A DNA stretch of 49,203 nucleotides, taken from positions 56,039 through 105,241 of the forward strand of contig MGPQ01000017.1 of NCBI GenBank assembly GCA_001797465.1, read 5' to 3'. The notes under the pieces are model-generated. The model saw nothing but the letters and a program-made list of their open reading frames with translations, was not told where the DNA came from and did no database searches. The DNA is from Deltaproteobacteria bacterium GWB2_55_19 (GTDB lineage: Bacteria; Desulfobacterota; GWC2-55-46). The position numbers and the translations under genes were made by a program. Below, one piece after another: positions 16,233-24,175 of the stretch (position 1 is the stretch's first letter; the number at the start of each line of letters is the position of its first letter).

Positions 16233-17407
16233 ATCTTTATAACCTTCATGTCTATCCGCCTGAACTCTCCGTTGGATCCAGTATCCTCATGCACGCCGAG
16301 CCCTTTTTCATGGGCGATATGGAGGTACTCGTGGGACAAAAGGACCTCTCCCCTGGCGCCGGCTTCGAGGCCGAGCAGGCTCAATGCGACGGTATCGAGC
16401 GCGACCGGGTCGAGGGACACAAGGAGGGTATTCGGCGCGGCCCCGCCGAATGCCTTCCACCTCTCAGGCGGGCCACCCTTTTTCGCGAGCCTGCCGAAGA
16501 GCCCGTCCATGACTATAAGGCGGGTCTTTGCGCGTATCTCGGGGTGGCTGTTCAGGTCGACAATCGACGAGTCGAGTATCGGCGGGTGGAGGTACTCAGG
16601 GGAGGACTTCCCGTCGCTGAACCTTACGGTCCCGTAGTGGTTCTTGAGCGCGCCGCTGTTCGACGTAAATTGATGGCTCTTGAGTATCGGGACATTTATT
16701 ATATGCGCCGCGCTTGTCACTACCTTAGGCATGTAACATCTGATTGGCGCACCATTTTTATCCCTTACATCCGAGCTCATCTTTACTTCAGAGCTTAAGT
16801 CCGCCTTTACAAGGTCGTTGCCGAGGGTCTTGTATTGGACCTTCCTTAAAAAACTCGACCCGAAAGGCTCGACATACCTGACGTTAAAACGCACCCTCTC
16901 CCTGAACTCATCCGGGATTATCCTCGTGCAATCGTAGACGATGATGTCTGTTTCCGGGACCCCCACGTATTTGACGAGGCCGCCTATAACGGCGTTAAGG
17001 ACCGCGGGAGAGGCGACAAACCCCTTGAAACCCTTATAGAGGTCGTTGAAGTTGGGCTTTACAGCCACTGTCTCGCCTTTTTTGTAAGAGACGAAGAGCC
17101 GTTTCCATGCGGCAGACTCATCCGCTTCAGAGGCAAGCTCTTTTATCGAATCGTTCAGCATCCTTTCAACAAGGCGCCCGTCGACGGAATCGACATACGG
17201 GTATGAGCTGTAATCCCAGCGTGTTGCGCCCTCCGAACGGACGGATACGACCCTGGAAGCCCCTCTCATTTTATCCCCCGTCCCCTTTGGCCCAAGCGTC
17301 GCCACGACAGATGCCGCTTCAGAGAGACCTGGTTTAAGCCCGCTCCTGGCGAGCAGGAAGGCCGTAAACGCAAGCAGGCCTTTTATGATAAACGACCTTC
17401 TCGTCAT
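16229..17407 (-). CDS. Tat-exported DUF362 protein
   Basis: The 392-residue protein begins MTRRSFIIKGLLAFTAFLLA, a good twin-arginine signal (TRRSFIIK) and hydrophobic core, so it is probably exported folded. The body fits DUF362: VAVKPNFND, IIVYDCTRIIPDEF, ISAAHIIN-like VVTSAAHIINVPILKSHQ, LKNHYGTVRF, RLIVMDGLFGRLAKKGGPP and LVSLDPVALDTVALSLLG. DUF362 has no agreed function; some members carry ferredoxin cysteines, absent here. GGAG precedes the ATG by five bases. It lies 15 bp after a formyltransferase and two genes after a radical SAM gene, forming a compact cassette whose product I cannot name. Tat export suggests a bound cofactor. Confidence 0.85.
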   Translation of the reverse strand: MTRRSFIIKGLLAFTAFLLARSGLKPGLSEAASVVATLGPKGTGDKMRGASRVVSVRSEGATRWDYSSYPYVDSVDGRLVERMLNDSIKELASEADESAAWKRLFVSYKKGETVAVKPNFNDLYKGFKGFVASPAVLNAVIGGLVKYVGVPETDIIVYDCTRIIPDEFRERVRFNVRYVEPFGSSFLRKVQYKTLGNDLVKADLSSEVKMSSDVRDKNGAPIRCYMPKVVTSAAHIINVPILKSHQFTSNSGALKNHYGTVRFSDGKSSPEYLHPPILDSSIVDLNSHPEIRAKTRLIVMDGLFGRLAKKGGPPERWKAFGGAAPNTLLVSLDPVALDTVALSLLGLEAGARGEVLLSHEYLHIAHEKGLGVHEDTGSNGEFRRIDMKVIKI

Positions 17408-17422
17408 CTTTCTCCCGGCGCA

Positions 17423-18280
17423 TTACTCATATATCTCTATCTTCTTTTTAGAGGCAGGGCCCTTGAGGTAATCCCTTATGGCGCCTTCGCGAACCGTCTT
17501 CCAGGTCTTTCGGACGACCGCCGGGGTGACCTGTCTGCCGAGATAGAGCCTGCCTTTCCGCGTAAGCGGATGTCTCTTTACGGTCCCATCCTCGATATCT
17601 CCCAAGGCCTTCAGCATCAGCTCTATGCCGAGCTTTACGACCTTGACGTAGAGCGTCTCCTGGTTGTCGTCCTCGGAGATAGCCGGACGGCCCTGATATA
17701 TGATGTCCCCGTCGTCTACGCCCTCACTCACATAGTGGACGGTGGCGCCGACGTACTCGGGTTCCCTGTTGTACACGGCCCAGAGTGTCGTCCAGACACC
17801 CCTGTACCACTGGGCGAGCCCCCCGTGGAGGTTTACCACCCCCTTCGGAGGAATGGCAATTATAGCCTTTTTGAGGATCGAGGTGCCGCATACGGCGATG
17901 ACGTCGGGCTTAAGCGCCCTTATCTCATCCACGTATTCCGGGGCGTTTATCGCCCTTACGCCCTCTGTGCGGACGACCTTTATCCCCGCCCCGGCGCTAA
18001 GCCTTACCCCGTCCTCTCCGAAACCCTCGTAATTTATCCTGTAGGCGAGCTCCCTGTCCCTTTTTCCGTAAAGCCCTTCCTTTACCCTTCCGGAGATGAG
18101 CTTCGGGTTTTTAAGGTATCTGATCCCCTTGGAGAAGAGCGGCTCGCAGGCACGGTTCTGGCTTTCGACAACGACGCCGACGACGTTAGCGCGCTTCAAT
18201 AACTGGTTCGCGAAATAGACGTCCGAGATATCATTGCTTACGAGTACTACGACCCTCTGTTTTCCGGCCTTATTTGTCAC
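17423..18280 (-). CDS. Formyltransferase-family protein (GART/Fmt-like)
   Basis: This 285-residue protein has the hydrolase/transferase core of folate-dependent formyltransferases: PDVIAVCGTSILKKAIIAIP, VVNLHGGLAQWYRG (the N and H of the usual NLHPS..P.YRG; the serine is replaced by glycine) and VDDGDIIYQ (the catalytic Asp). Together these are the Asn-His-Asp triad. It probably formylates an amino sugar or other amine using 10-formyl-THF, as in viosamine or Qui4N formylation; the substrate is unknown. I chose GTG 18280, which overlaps the radical SAM stop (GTGA) and has AAGGG just before it. ATG 18307 is in frame but lacks a ribosome site. Confidence 0.85.
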   Translation of the reverse strand: MTNKAGKQRVVVLVSNDISDVYFANQLLKRANVVGVVVESQNRACEPLFSKGIRYLKNPKLISGRVKEGLYGKRDRELAYRINYEGFGEDGVRLSAGAGIKVVRTEGVRAINAPEYVDEIRALKPDVIAVCGTSILKKAIIAIPPKGVVNLHGGLAQWYRGVWTTLWAVYNREPEYVGATVHYVSEGVDDGDIIYQGRPAISEDDNQETLYVKVVKLGIELMLKALGDIEDGTVKRHPLTRKGRLYLGRQVTPAVVRKTWKTVREGAIRDYLKGPASKKKIEIYE

Positions 18281-19368
18281 AGGCCCTTCTTCAGATAATA
18301 TGAGCATGTCTCGCCGAGCGTCGGGTAATAGACCCGCATGATGCAGTTCTCGCAGACCTTCGTCGTCTTCTTTTTCTGCTCCCTTATGAAGGCCCTGTGC
18401 TTCATGTTGCCCCAGACGGATTCAAGGTCGTCTTTAAGGAGGTTGCCGATCGCGTACCTGTTGTACATGGGGCAGGGCACGACATTACCGAACGGGTCTA
18501 CCGTTATGAATGTCGAGCATATAAGGCACCTTTTGAACTCATGCACGCCCCTTGTGAACGCCTCGTCCTTTGCCATGTCCACGGCCCAGTAATTCACATA
18601 TACCCCTGGCCCGTTCTTTTCGGCCTTCATCTCCTTGACTGTCTCCCTGAACTCTCTGGTCTGCTCGGGGCTTAAGAGGTGCGACTCCCCGTCGCTCGTC
18701 GTAAAGTAAGGCTCTGGGAGTACGCCTCCGACGGCTGAACGAGCGATGTTCTCAGGGCTGAATTCGGCGACGACCCTCGGGTATACGGCGTTTACGGGAT
18801 AATCCTTGAGGAACTCGACTATGTCTTTAAAGTGCGCGAAGTTGAGGTTGGAGATTGTGGTGCAGATGATGATATGCGGCCTCTCTCCCTTCCTTTCGCG
18901 GCAGATGTTCTCTATCGCGCCCTTTACGCGGTCGAAGGTGCCGTCTTGCCCCCGGATGGCGTCGTTCCTCGTGCCTACGTCGTCGAGAGAGATATATATC
19001 GTCCCGAGCCCGGCCTCGACCAGGTTTCTCGCCGTCTCGGCGTCGAGGAGGATGCTGTTAGTCGGAAAGTATGTCTCGATGCCGTTATCCCGGCAGTAAC
19101 GTATCGCCTTGAAGATGATGTCTTTCCTCAAAAGCGCGTCCCCGCCGAATATCTCAAGAGTCTTTATCCCGTAATCCTTCAACTTTTTGAGGATTACCGA
19201 CCACTCCGCCCAGCCGAGCTCCCCGGAGGCCGCGTCCCCGTTCCTCTTCCAGATATTGCAGGTCCGGCAACGGCTCGTGCACCGGTTGGTGAGGTATATC
19301 ATCGCGTCGATGGCGCGGACCCTGTGCCCGTAATATTCCCTTTTGAATGAATTCAGGATGTCTTCCAT
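18277..19368 (-). CDS. Radical SAM/SPASM protein
   Basis: This 363-residue protein has CTSRCRTC at residues 30-37 (Cys 30, 34, 37), the SAM-cluster motif, and LEIFGGDALLRKDI as the 'GGEP'-type second motif. A C-terminal SPASM region carries CLICSTF, VVPCPMYNRY and KVCENCI. A textbook AGGAGG lies six bases before the ATG, the strongest ribosome site in this part of the operon. It overlaps the formyltransferase by 4 bp and follows two acetyltransferase genes by 10 bp. SPASM proteins modify peptides or small molecules by radical chemistry. With no precursor peptide visible next to it, a sugar or lipid-linked substrate is more likely; inference only. Confidence 0.88.
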   Translation of the reverse strand: MEDILNSFKREYYGHRVRAIDAMIYLTNRCTSRCRTCNIWKRNGDAASGELGWAEWSVILKKLKDYGIKTLEIFGGDALLRKDIIFKAIRYCRDNGIETYFPTNSILLDAETARNLVEAGLGTIYISLDDVGTRNDAIRGQDGTFDRVKGAIENICRERKGERPHIIICTTISNLNFAHFKDIVEFLKDYPVNAVYPRVVAEFSPENIARSAVGGVLPEPYFTTSDGESHLLSPEQTREFRETVKEMKAEKNGPGVYVNYWAVDMAKDEAFTRGVHEFKRCLICSTFITVDPFGNVVPCPMYNRYAIGNLLKDDLESVWGNMKHRAFIREQKKKTTKVCENCIMRVYYPTLGETCSYYLKKGL

Positions 19369-19378
19369 GCCGCGCCTC

Positions 19379-20488
19379 CTACGCCGACTCCTTTGCCTTC
19401 CTGAGCCTGCCCCTCACTCCCCGCGCCAGGGGGACGAGACGGGACTCCACGAACAAAAGCATCCTGCCGTAGAGGCGCCCCCTGTAAAAGCTCAGCCTCG
19501 AGCACCTCCTGCCGTCCCCGGTCCAGTGCTCCTTGTAGAAACTCGCCCCGCTCCCCATATCGTACTCACACCTCTCGTTCCTGAAAAGGTGCTCTACTAT
19601 ATGGAAGTCGAGGACCGAGCCCGGCGAGAGGTCCCTGAAGGACTCGTCGAAATCGGCCGTAAGCCCATATATCCTGTTATTGTACCTCAGGTGGTACTCG
19701 AACGCTATCGCCTCGCCGTTCAGCCTCAAGACCCAGATGTCCAGGCCCCCATTTGCGGACATCGCCTCGGAGAGGGCGGTGTAAAAGGCCCTGTTCTCCT
19801 CGGTGCTCGCAATCGACCCCTTTATCGTGTGCTTCCAGCCCTTGAGGCCTATGCCGAAGATGACCGGAAGGGCGCCGGAGACCTCCTCAACGGATGAGTA
19901 CTTCCTCACTGTCACGTCCCCGGCCCTGCCTATCCTGTTGAGTTTGTTCCTTATCGCCTTCTTGAACCGGACGGACCTTCCGCCGTAATACTCCTCCCAC
20001 GGCATGTCCGTCTTGAGTACCGGATAAACGGAGGCCGGATCAACGGTGAACCTTGCCCCCCTAGCCTTGAGCTTTTCTTCGAGCACAGGGAGGTTCGCCG
20101 AATCATCGGGGATGCCCTGCAGGTCGATAAGGTCCCATGCTTCATGGTAGAGCCTCTCCACCATTTCCTCAATGACCTTTTCCCTGTTTTCGGATATGAT
20201 GAAATCGCCGACGGTCCAGTTGGCGTCTCCCATGAAAGCGACCTTCCTTATGGGAAGCCCGCGGAACCTGCCATTGAGCGACATAAGAGGCGCGGCCCCG
20301 ATAATCCTCCCCTCATCTTTGGCGAGGATCACAAGCAGATCTCCCGCCTTGGCGAAGCTCCTCCACCACGAGGCGAGCCACTCGTGGGTAAGGTATACGC
20401 TCCCGCTCGTGCTCCTTAAGAGAAGGCTGTTCCACTCTTCTTTAAGCCTTAAGAAGCCTTCAAGATCCCTTATGCAGACCAATTCCAT
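19379..20488 (-). CDS. BioF2/FemAB-like GNAT acyltransferase (copy 1)
   Basis: This 369-residue protein is of the Acetyltransf_6 (CelD/BioF2-like) type found in EPS and XrtA loci. It shows VYLTHEWLASWWRSF near residue 35, a GNAT core with ALPVIFGIGLKGWKH, LDIWVLRLNGEAIAFEYHLR and NNRIYGLTADFDESF, and the C-terminal DMGSGASFYKEHWTGD, which matches the family's 'G...YK..W' ending. It is paralogous to the next gene upstream, with the same order of motifs. Its first 29 bp overlap the end of that gene. GGAAGG sits eight bases before the ATG. A role in acylating, or adding an amino acid to, an EPS sugar or carrier is inferred from context. Confidence 0.82.
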   Translation of the reverse strand: MELVCIRDLEGFLRLKEEWNSLLLRSTSGSVYLTHEWLASWWRSFAKAGDLLVILAKDEGRIIGAAPLMSLNGRFRGLPIRKVAFMGDANWTVGDFIISENREKVIEEMVERLYHEAWDLIDLQGIPDDSANLPVLEEKLKARGARFTVDPASVYPVLKTDMPWEEYYGGRSVRFKKAIRNKLNRIGRAGDVTVRKYSSVEEVSGALPVIFGIGLKGWKHTIKGSIASTEENRAFYTALSEAMSANGGLDIWVLRLNGEAIAFEYHLRYNNRIYGLTADFDESFRDLSPGSVLDFHIVEHLFRNERCEYDMGSGASFYKEHWTGDGRRCSRLSFYRGRLYGRMLLFVESRLVPLARGVRGRLRKAKESA

Positions 20489-21608
20489 TCAGATACCTTC
20501 CTATGCGCGCCTTTGCCGCGCCCTTTACCGTGAGTATCCGCCTTATTATCCCGGGGCGGTATATCTCTATGTCGGAAAGCCCCCTTGACACCTGCGTCCA
20601 TCTCTTCTTGTAATCGTCCGTCTTACCCATAAGCAGGAAATCGTACTCTTTCAGCCCCGCCCCTATCGCCTCCTCTATCGCGTTTGCGTGGAGGAGGAGC
20701 CCCGGCGCAAGCCCCCTGTCAAAAGAGGCGTCGAGACCGGCCTGAAAAAAATAAACCCTGCCCTTGTAAATTATATTGTAGAGGGCGGCGATGTTCCTCC
20801 CCGCGACCGAGAGGAACGAGAGCCTCAAAAACCCATCCTTAAGCATCACTTCAGATACCGACCGGAGGAACCCCTCGAAACTCCCGCCTGAGAAAGAACC
20901 CGGCTTATTAAGCGCCTCCCACCTCTTCTGATGCAGCCTTTTGAATTCCCTGAAGTCGTCTTCCAGCTCTCCCGGGTCCGTTGTGCTCCTTATAAAGGCG
21001 TCCGCGTGACCCGCAAGCCTTCTCCTCCCGGCCCTTAGCTTCGACCTCATGGAAGGGCTCAGTCCTTCCATGAAAGAGGACCAATCGGCCTGGAGCGGGA
21101 TATAGGGGCATTCGCTCCGCCTTTCCTCGAAACCGAGCCCCGCCCCTTTAGCAAGCCCTTCGAGCATCGAGATGGTCGAAGACGATGAGGGTATTTTATG
21201 CAGGGCGATCGTATCGGCCATGTCGTTTTCGGAGATGTACCGGAAGACGGCCTCCACCACCTCTTCCTCATAGCCAGCCTTCGAGATCATGTCCATGTAC
21301 TCGGAGATGAGCGCCTCGGCGCATGTGCCGAGGAAAAAAAGGCCCCTTGAGGCGTCCACGCCCGCCTCAATCCGGCTCGTCACATAAAACGGCCCAATGC
21401 CCACGAGGTCTTCGCCCTTATAGGCAAGGAGTATCATGAGGCCGCGGTCCTCTCTCTTGTAGGCCTGCCACCAACGGTAGAGCCACTCCCATCTGAGGAA
21501 AAAACTCTCCGCTGGAGAGGCGGCAAGGACCGCGTTCCAGGCCCCTTTCAGGGAGAGGAACCCTTCATCCGTCTCTATCCGCCGTATTTCTATCTGGCTG
21601 TCGGCCAT
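20460..21608 (-). CDS. BioF2/FemAB-like GNAT acyltransferase (copy 2)
   Basis: This 382-residue protein is paralogous to the downstream gene: SFFLRWEWLYRWWQAY mirrors VYLTHEWLASWWRSF, and the core has FREFKRLHQKRWEALNKPGS, LSVAGRNIAALYNIIYKGRV, FQAGLDASFDRGLAPGLLLH and DFLLMGKTDDYKKRW. The tandem pair suggests duplication followed by specialisation. It lies 6 bp after the exosortase gene, so it is co-transcribed. FemAB-like proteins are a known component of XrtA gene sets (TIGR03019), but I judge these two closer to the Acetyltransf_6 type. The reaction is unproven. Confidence 0.82.
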   Translation of the reverse strand: MADSQIEIRRIETDEGFLSLKGAWNAVLAASPAESFFLRWEWLYRWWQAYKREDRGLMILLAYKGEDLVGIGPFYVTSRIEAGVDASRGLFFLGTCAEALISEYMDMISKAGYEEEVVEAVFRYISENDMADTIALHKIPSSSSTISMLEGLAKGAGLGFEERRSECPYIPLQADWSSFMEGLSPSMRSKLRAGRRRLAGHADAFIRSTTDPGELEDDFREFKRLHQKRWEALNKPGSFSGGSFEGFLRSVSEVMLKDGFLRLSFLSVAGRNIAALYNIIYKGRVYFFQAGLDASFDRGLAPGLLLHANAIEEAIGAGLKEYDFLLMGKTDDYKKRWTQVSRGLSDIEIYRPGIIRRILTVKGAAKARIGRYLNGIGLHKGS

Positions 21609-21614
21609 AAGCGC

Positions 21615-23126
21615 TTAAGGTATGAACCTCGTAAGCTCGGGTATCATTGCGCCCGCGAACCCCTCAAGCGCCTCCTTCGGCTCCGCCCCGTCCAGGTCCT
21701 CGGCGTTTATCGTAACGAAAGCGCCTCCCGTGCCCCTCCCCATCAGGGAATTAAAGGCCGTATGGAAGATGACGTCATACCTTCCAGCGACGACCCTGCC
21801 GTTGATCATGTACCAGAAGAGCGTTGTCGTCCTCCGCCCTCCCGCTTCAATAGTTTTTTTGTTGACCGCGGCCTCTGCGCCGGTGGAGAGCTTTATTCGT
21901 ATCGGAGCGGCGCCGTTGTGGAAGGCGGAACTCCTGAAATTCACGAGCTCCCTGCCCTGCGACTGCGACTCGAAGTACCCGATATTGAGCGTTATATCTA
22001 CTCCGGCCCCGCGGTATCTGCGCGTGAGCCCCTGGTCCGCGCCGGACTCCTTCCTCATCTGGTCCGGCATATCAGCACCGGCCGCGGCAAGTCCGTTGAC
22101 CATAAGCGGAAGCATCCTCAGGTCTTCCTTCAACGGGACCGGGGGGTTTGAACGAAAGCTGACAAAGAGACCGGCAACAACGAGCAATACGAGGGTAATT
22201 ATAAGCGGCGCGTTCCGGGCGGCAGGAAACGCGCCGTGCTTATCCTGTGCGCCGTCTTCGGCCTTTCGCCCCCCTTCGCCTCTTGAGAGTATCCAGACCC
22301 CGGCAAATAGGACTATGTACCCGGCGAAGGACACCACCATCGCGTGGAGGACATGAAGCGGCCCGTGGAGGTCGCCGGCGAGGTTGTGGTAAGCGAGAAA
22401 GCCTATCAGCGTCACCCTTGCGGCATTGGCCAGGACCGACATGATGAGCGCACCCGCAACGAGGGCAACCCTCCTCCACCAGCCGCGTAGCGCGACGTAC
22501 GCGAGCGGGACCCCTATCGCCGCCACGGAGACGAGGTAATTGACTCCGCTGCACACCTTCGCTACCTCGAGCGTTATATTCGGGAGCTCGATGTATATCG
22601 ATTCCCTGTACGCCGGGATGTGCATGACCTGAAGCAGTTTCGCGCCCACGCCCGCGGAAAAATTCTGGAATGGATAATGGAGCCCCTCGGTCAGCTCGCC
22701 CCAGGATGTGAGCATGAACGCAAGGTAGAGTAGCGGGAAGAGGACCGCTTTAAGGACGGGCCACCCGAAGACGAACGCCACCGCCCCGAGCATCGTCAGC
22801 ATGAGCGAGAGCTCCTCGAGGGCTAATACCCCTGCCGCGCGCCCGATGATAAAGGCCGCGAGCCCCGTTGCGAGGAGCGGCGCGCCCCAGAGGCCGCCGG
22901 AGACGGGCGTCCCCTTGAGCGACCCGGCCTTTCTCCGGATCAGGTATGCGCTTATAAACGGTATCAGGAACCCGTGGGAATAGACCGGGTTCGTCCACCA
23001 GGTGACGGCGAGCGTGGATAAGAGGCTTATGTAGCAGAAAAAAACGCCGAGCGAGACGAGCGCGGCCTGGATGACCGTCATGGCCCCCTCGCTCGGCGCC
23101 GCCGTTGTTTTTTCCGCCGCGCCCAT
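21615..23126 (-). CDS. xrtA: Exosortase A fused to EpsI-type domain
   Basis: This 503-residue protein is a sorting transpeptidase of the inner membrane. Residues 1-285 are the exosortase: YSHGFLIPFISAYLIRR (49-65) is the family hallmark. The catalytic triad is Cys192 in VCSGVNYL, Arg237 in NAARVTLIG and a His in LHVLHAMVV (258 or 261). Eight or so helices surround them. After a hydrophilic linker (281-305) and one helix (307-324), residues 330-503 form the EpsI/DUF3485 domain (YRGAGVDITLNIGYFESQSQ). This A-type fusion is known in XrtA systems, which cleave PEP-CTERM tails and are tied to EPS. No PEP-CTERM protein is encoded in the window. The start overlaps the deacetylase stop (TAATG). Confidence 0.92.
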   Translation of the reverse strand: MGAAEKTTAAPSEGAMTVIQAALVSLGVFFCYISLLSTLAVTWWTNPVYSHGFLIPFISAYLIRRKAGSLKGTPVSGGLWGAPLLATGLAAFIIGRAAGVLALEELSLMLTMLGAVAFVFGWPVLKAVLFPLLYLAFMLTSWGELTEGLHYPFQNFSAGVGAKLLQVMHIPAYRESIYIELPNITLEVAKVCSGVNYLVSVAAIGVPLAYVALRGWWRRVALVAGALIMSVLANAARVTLIGFLAYHNLAGDLHGPLHVLHAMVVSFAGYIVLFAGVWILSRGEGGRKAEDGAQDKHGAFPAARNAPLIITLVLLVVAGLFVSFRSNPPVPLKEDLRMLPLMVNGLAAAGADMPDQMRKESGADQGLTRRYRGAGVDITLNIGYFESQSQGRELVNFRSSAFHNGAAPIRIKLSTGAEAAVNKKTIEAGGRRTTTLFWYMINGRVVAGRYDVIFHTAFNSLMGRGTGGAFVTINAEDLDGAEPKEALEGFAGAMIPELTRFIP

Positions 23127-23968
23127 TACCTTTTCAGCCTCTCGGCAAATACCTCTTCAATGGTGCCGAACCTGAAACGCTCGATGAGCCTTTCAAGCTT
23201 CGCGGCGGTCTTATCGATGTTCACATAATGCCTGAACTTCGAAAACCCGGTGCCGTTCAGCCTGGGCTGTCCAGTATCGAGCTCCCAGGGATGAAAGTAT
23301 ATGATCGCCGGCTGGCGCTCCGTCTTGTTCAGATACCGTATGCCCCACTCAAGGAACTTTATCGGGAACATCCGGAGATACCCTCCACCGGCTATGGGGA
23401 TGTTCTTCCCGAAGAGGCGCACGGTGGAAAGCGGCAGTTCGAGGATATTGCCCACGCCGTCCCTGTCGAGGTTTACGGCGAAGCGGCTGAAGTCCGGATA
23501 CCCGTAGCGGTCGTGGTGGATGGGGAAGATGCTCGAATCATACGCGAACCCCTCCTCTATGAGCACGTCGAGCGCCCACATGGATTCCCTGGTTATGGAA
23601 TAGCTCGGGGCCCTGTATCCTCTCACGGGCATCCCGCTTATCCCCTCGATAATCCCCTTGGACTTTCTTATGTCCTCGCGGAACTCATCCCGCGAGAGGT
23701 CGTAGGCGAGCCTGTGGTTGTACCCGTGGCACGCGATCTCATGTCCATTGCTGGCGATCTCCCTTACGATGGCCGGATGATGCTCCGCGACCCACCCGAG
23801 GATGAAAAAGGTCGCCTTGAGGTCATGGCCGCCGAGGAGCGCGAGGACGTCGGCCGTGGCCTTCTCGACCCGGCTCTCGTAACTCTTCCAGTCCCCGAAG
23901 CTCACCACTCCGGAAAAGGCGGATACCATGAAGTAATCTTCTATGTCTATCGTAAGCGCGTTTAGCAA
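23126..23968 (-). CDS. XrtA-associated polysaccharide deacetylase (DUF3473 type)
   Basis: This 280-residue protein matches the TIGR03006-like deacetylase that accompanies exosortase A. It has ALTIDIEDYF at residues 4-13 (Asp 8 and 11), HEIACHGYNH at 76-85 (the metal His pair H81, H85), RGYRAPSYSI at 116-125 (motif 3) and the DUF3473 tail AIIYFHPWELDTGQPRLNG. There is no signal peptide. The start codon is TTG; the frame has no ATG nearby, and family members begin almost exactly here. It is the first gene after the ops-like leader, so its transcription marks entry of polymerase into the distal 22 kb. It would N-deacetylate the EPS. Confidence 0.9.
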   Translation of the reverse strand: MLNALTIDIEDYFMVSAFSGVVSFGDWKSYESRVEKATADVLALLGGHDLKATFFILGWVAEHHPAIVREIASNGHEIACHGYNHRLAYDLSRDEFREDIRKSKGIIEGISGMPVRGYRAPSYSITRESMWALDVLIEEGFAYDSSIFPIHHDRYGYPDFSRFAVNLDRDGVGNILELPLSTVRLFGKNIPIAGGGYLRMFPIKFLEWGIRYLNKTERQPAIIYFHPWELDTGQPRLNGTGFSKFRHYVNIDKTAAKLERLIERFRFGTIEEVFAERLKR

Positions 23969-23978
23969 GGTTTTCAGG

Positions 23979-23990
23979 CAGGCTACCGCC
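23979..23990 (-). promoter_or_regulatory. ops-like RfaH recruitment element
   Basis: The minus strand reads GGCGGTAGCCTG, matching the E. coli ops element GGCGGTAGCGTG at 11 of 12 positions. It lies 10 bp upstream of the deacetylase start and 186 bp downstream of an RfaH/NusG-like gene, on the transcribed-sense strand. In enterobacteria ops pauses RNA polymerase and recruits RfaH, which then suppresses Rho-dependent termination. The match is seen directly; function is inference. A similar-quality match in antisense orientation inside an unrelated gene (44206) shows that chance hits occur. Confidence 0.55.
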
Positions 23991-23993
23991 GTT

Positions 23994-24014
23994 CAGGTGC
24001 GCTCGGCGCACCTG
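23994..24014 (-). other. Hairpin just before the ops-like element
   Basis: CAGGTGCG and CGCACCTG form a perfect 8-bp stem around a five-base loop. There is no U-tract on either side, so it is not a simple terminator. Its place four bases before the ops-like motif suggests a transcription-pause or RNA-structure role. Confidence 0.5.
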
Positions 24015-24061
24015 TCTCCCCAAAAGAAAGGCAGGGTCAGGGAATAAGCCCCCTCGATTAC

Positions 24062-24073
24062 TCAGCTACCGGG
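24062..24073 (-). promoter_or_regulatory. Second GGTAGC core, JUMPstart-like
   Basis: The minus strand reads CCCGGTAGCTGAG here. Enterobacterial JUMPstart leaders contain an upstream GGTAGCTG box as well as ops, and this box resembles it. The spacing to the ops-like site is about 75 bp, longer than in JUMPstart. The rest of the 23969-24175 leader repeats GGGGCTTATT twice (near 24046 and 24098, minus strand) and has no clear promoter. Confidence 0.35.
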
Positions 24074-24175
24074 GAGGGGGCGATTGCAGGCTCAATAAGC
24101 CCCTTGACCATTCTCAGGGCTTTTCAACAAACGCTTATGCCCGCTTCGTACTGTAAAATCAGGAAGGGGCTCAGG

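Noticed and set aside
23969-24175. A c-di-GMP riboswitch in the leader
   Set aside because: The conserved GEMM-I core and tetraloop receptor features are not present; only one simple hairpin is clear.
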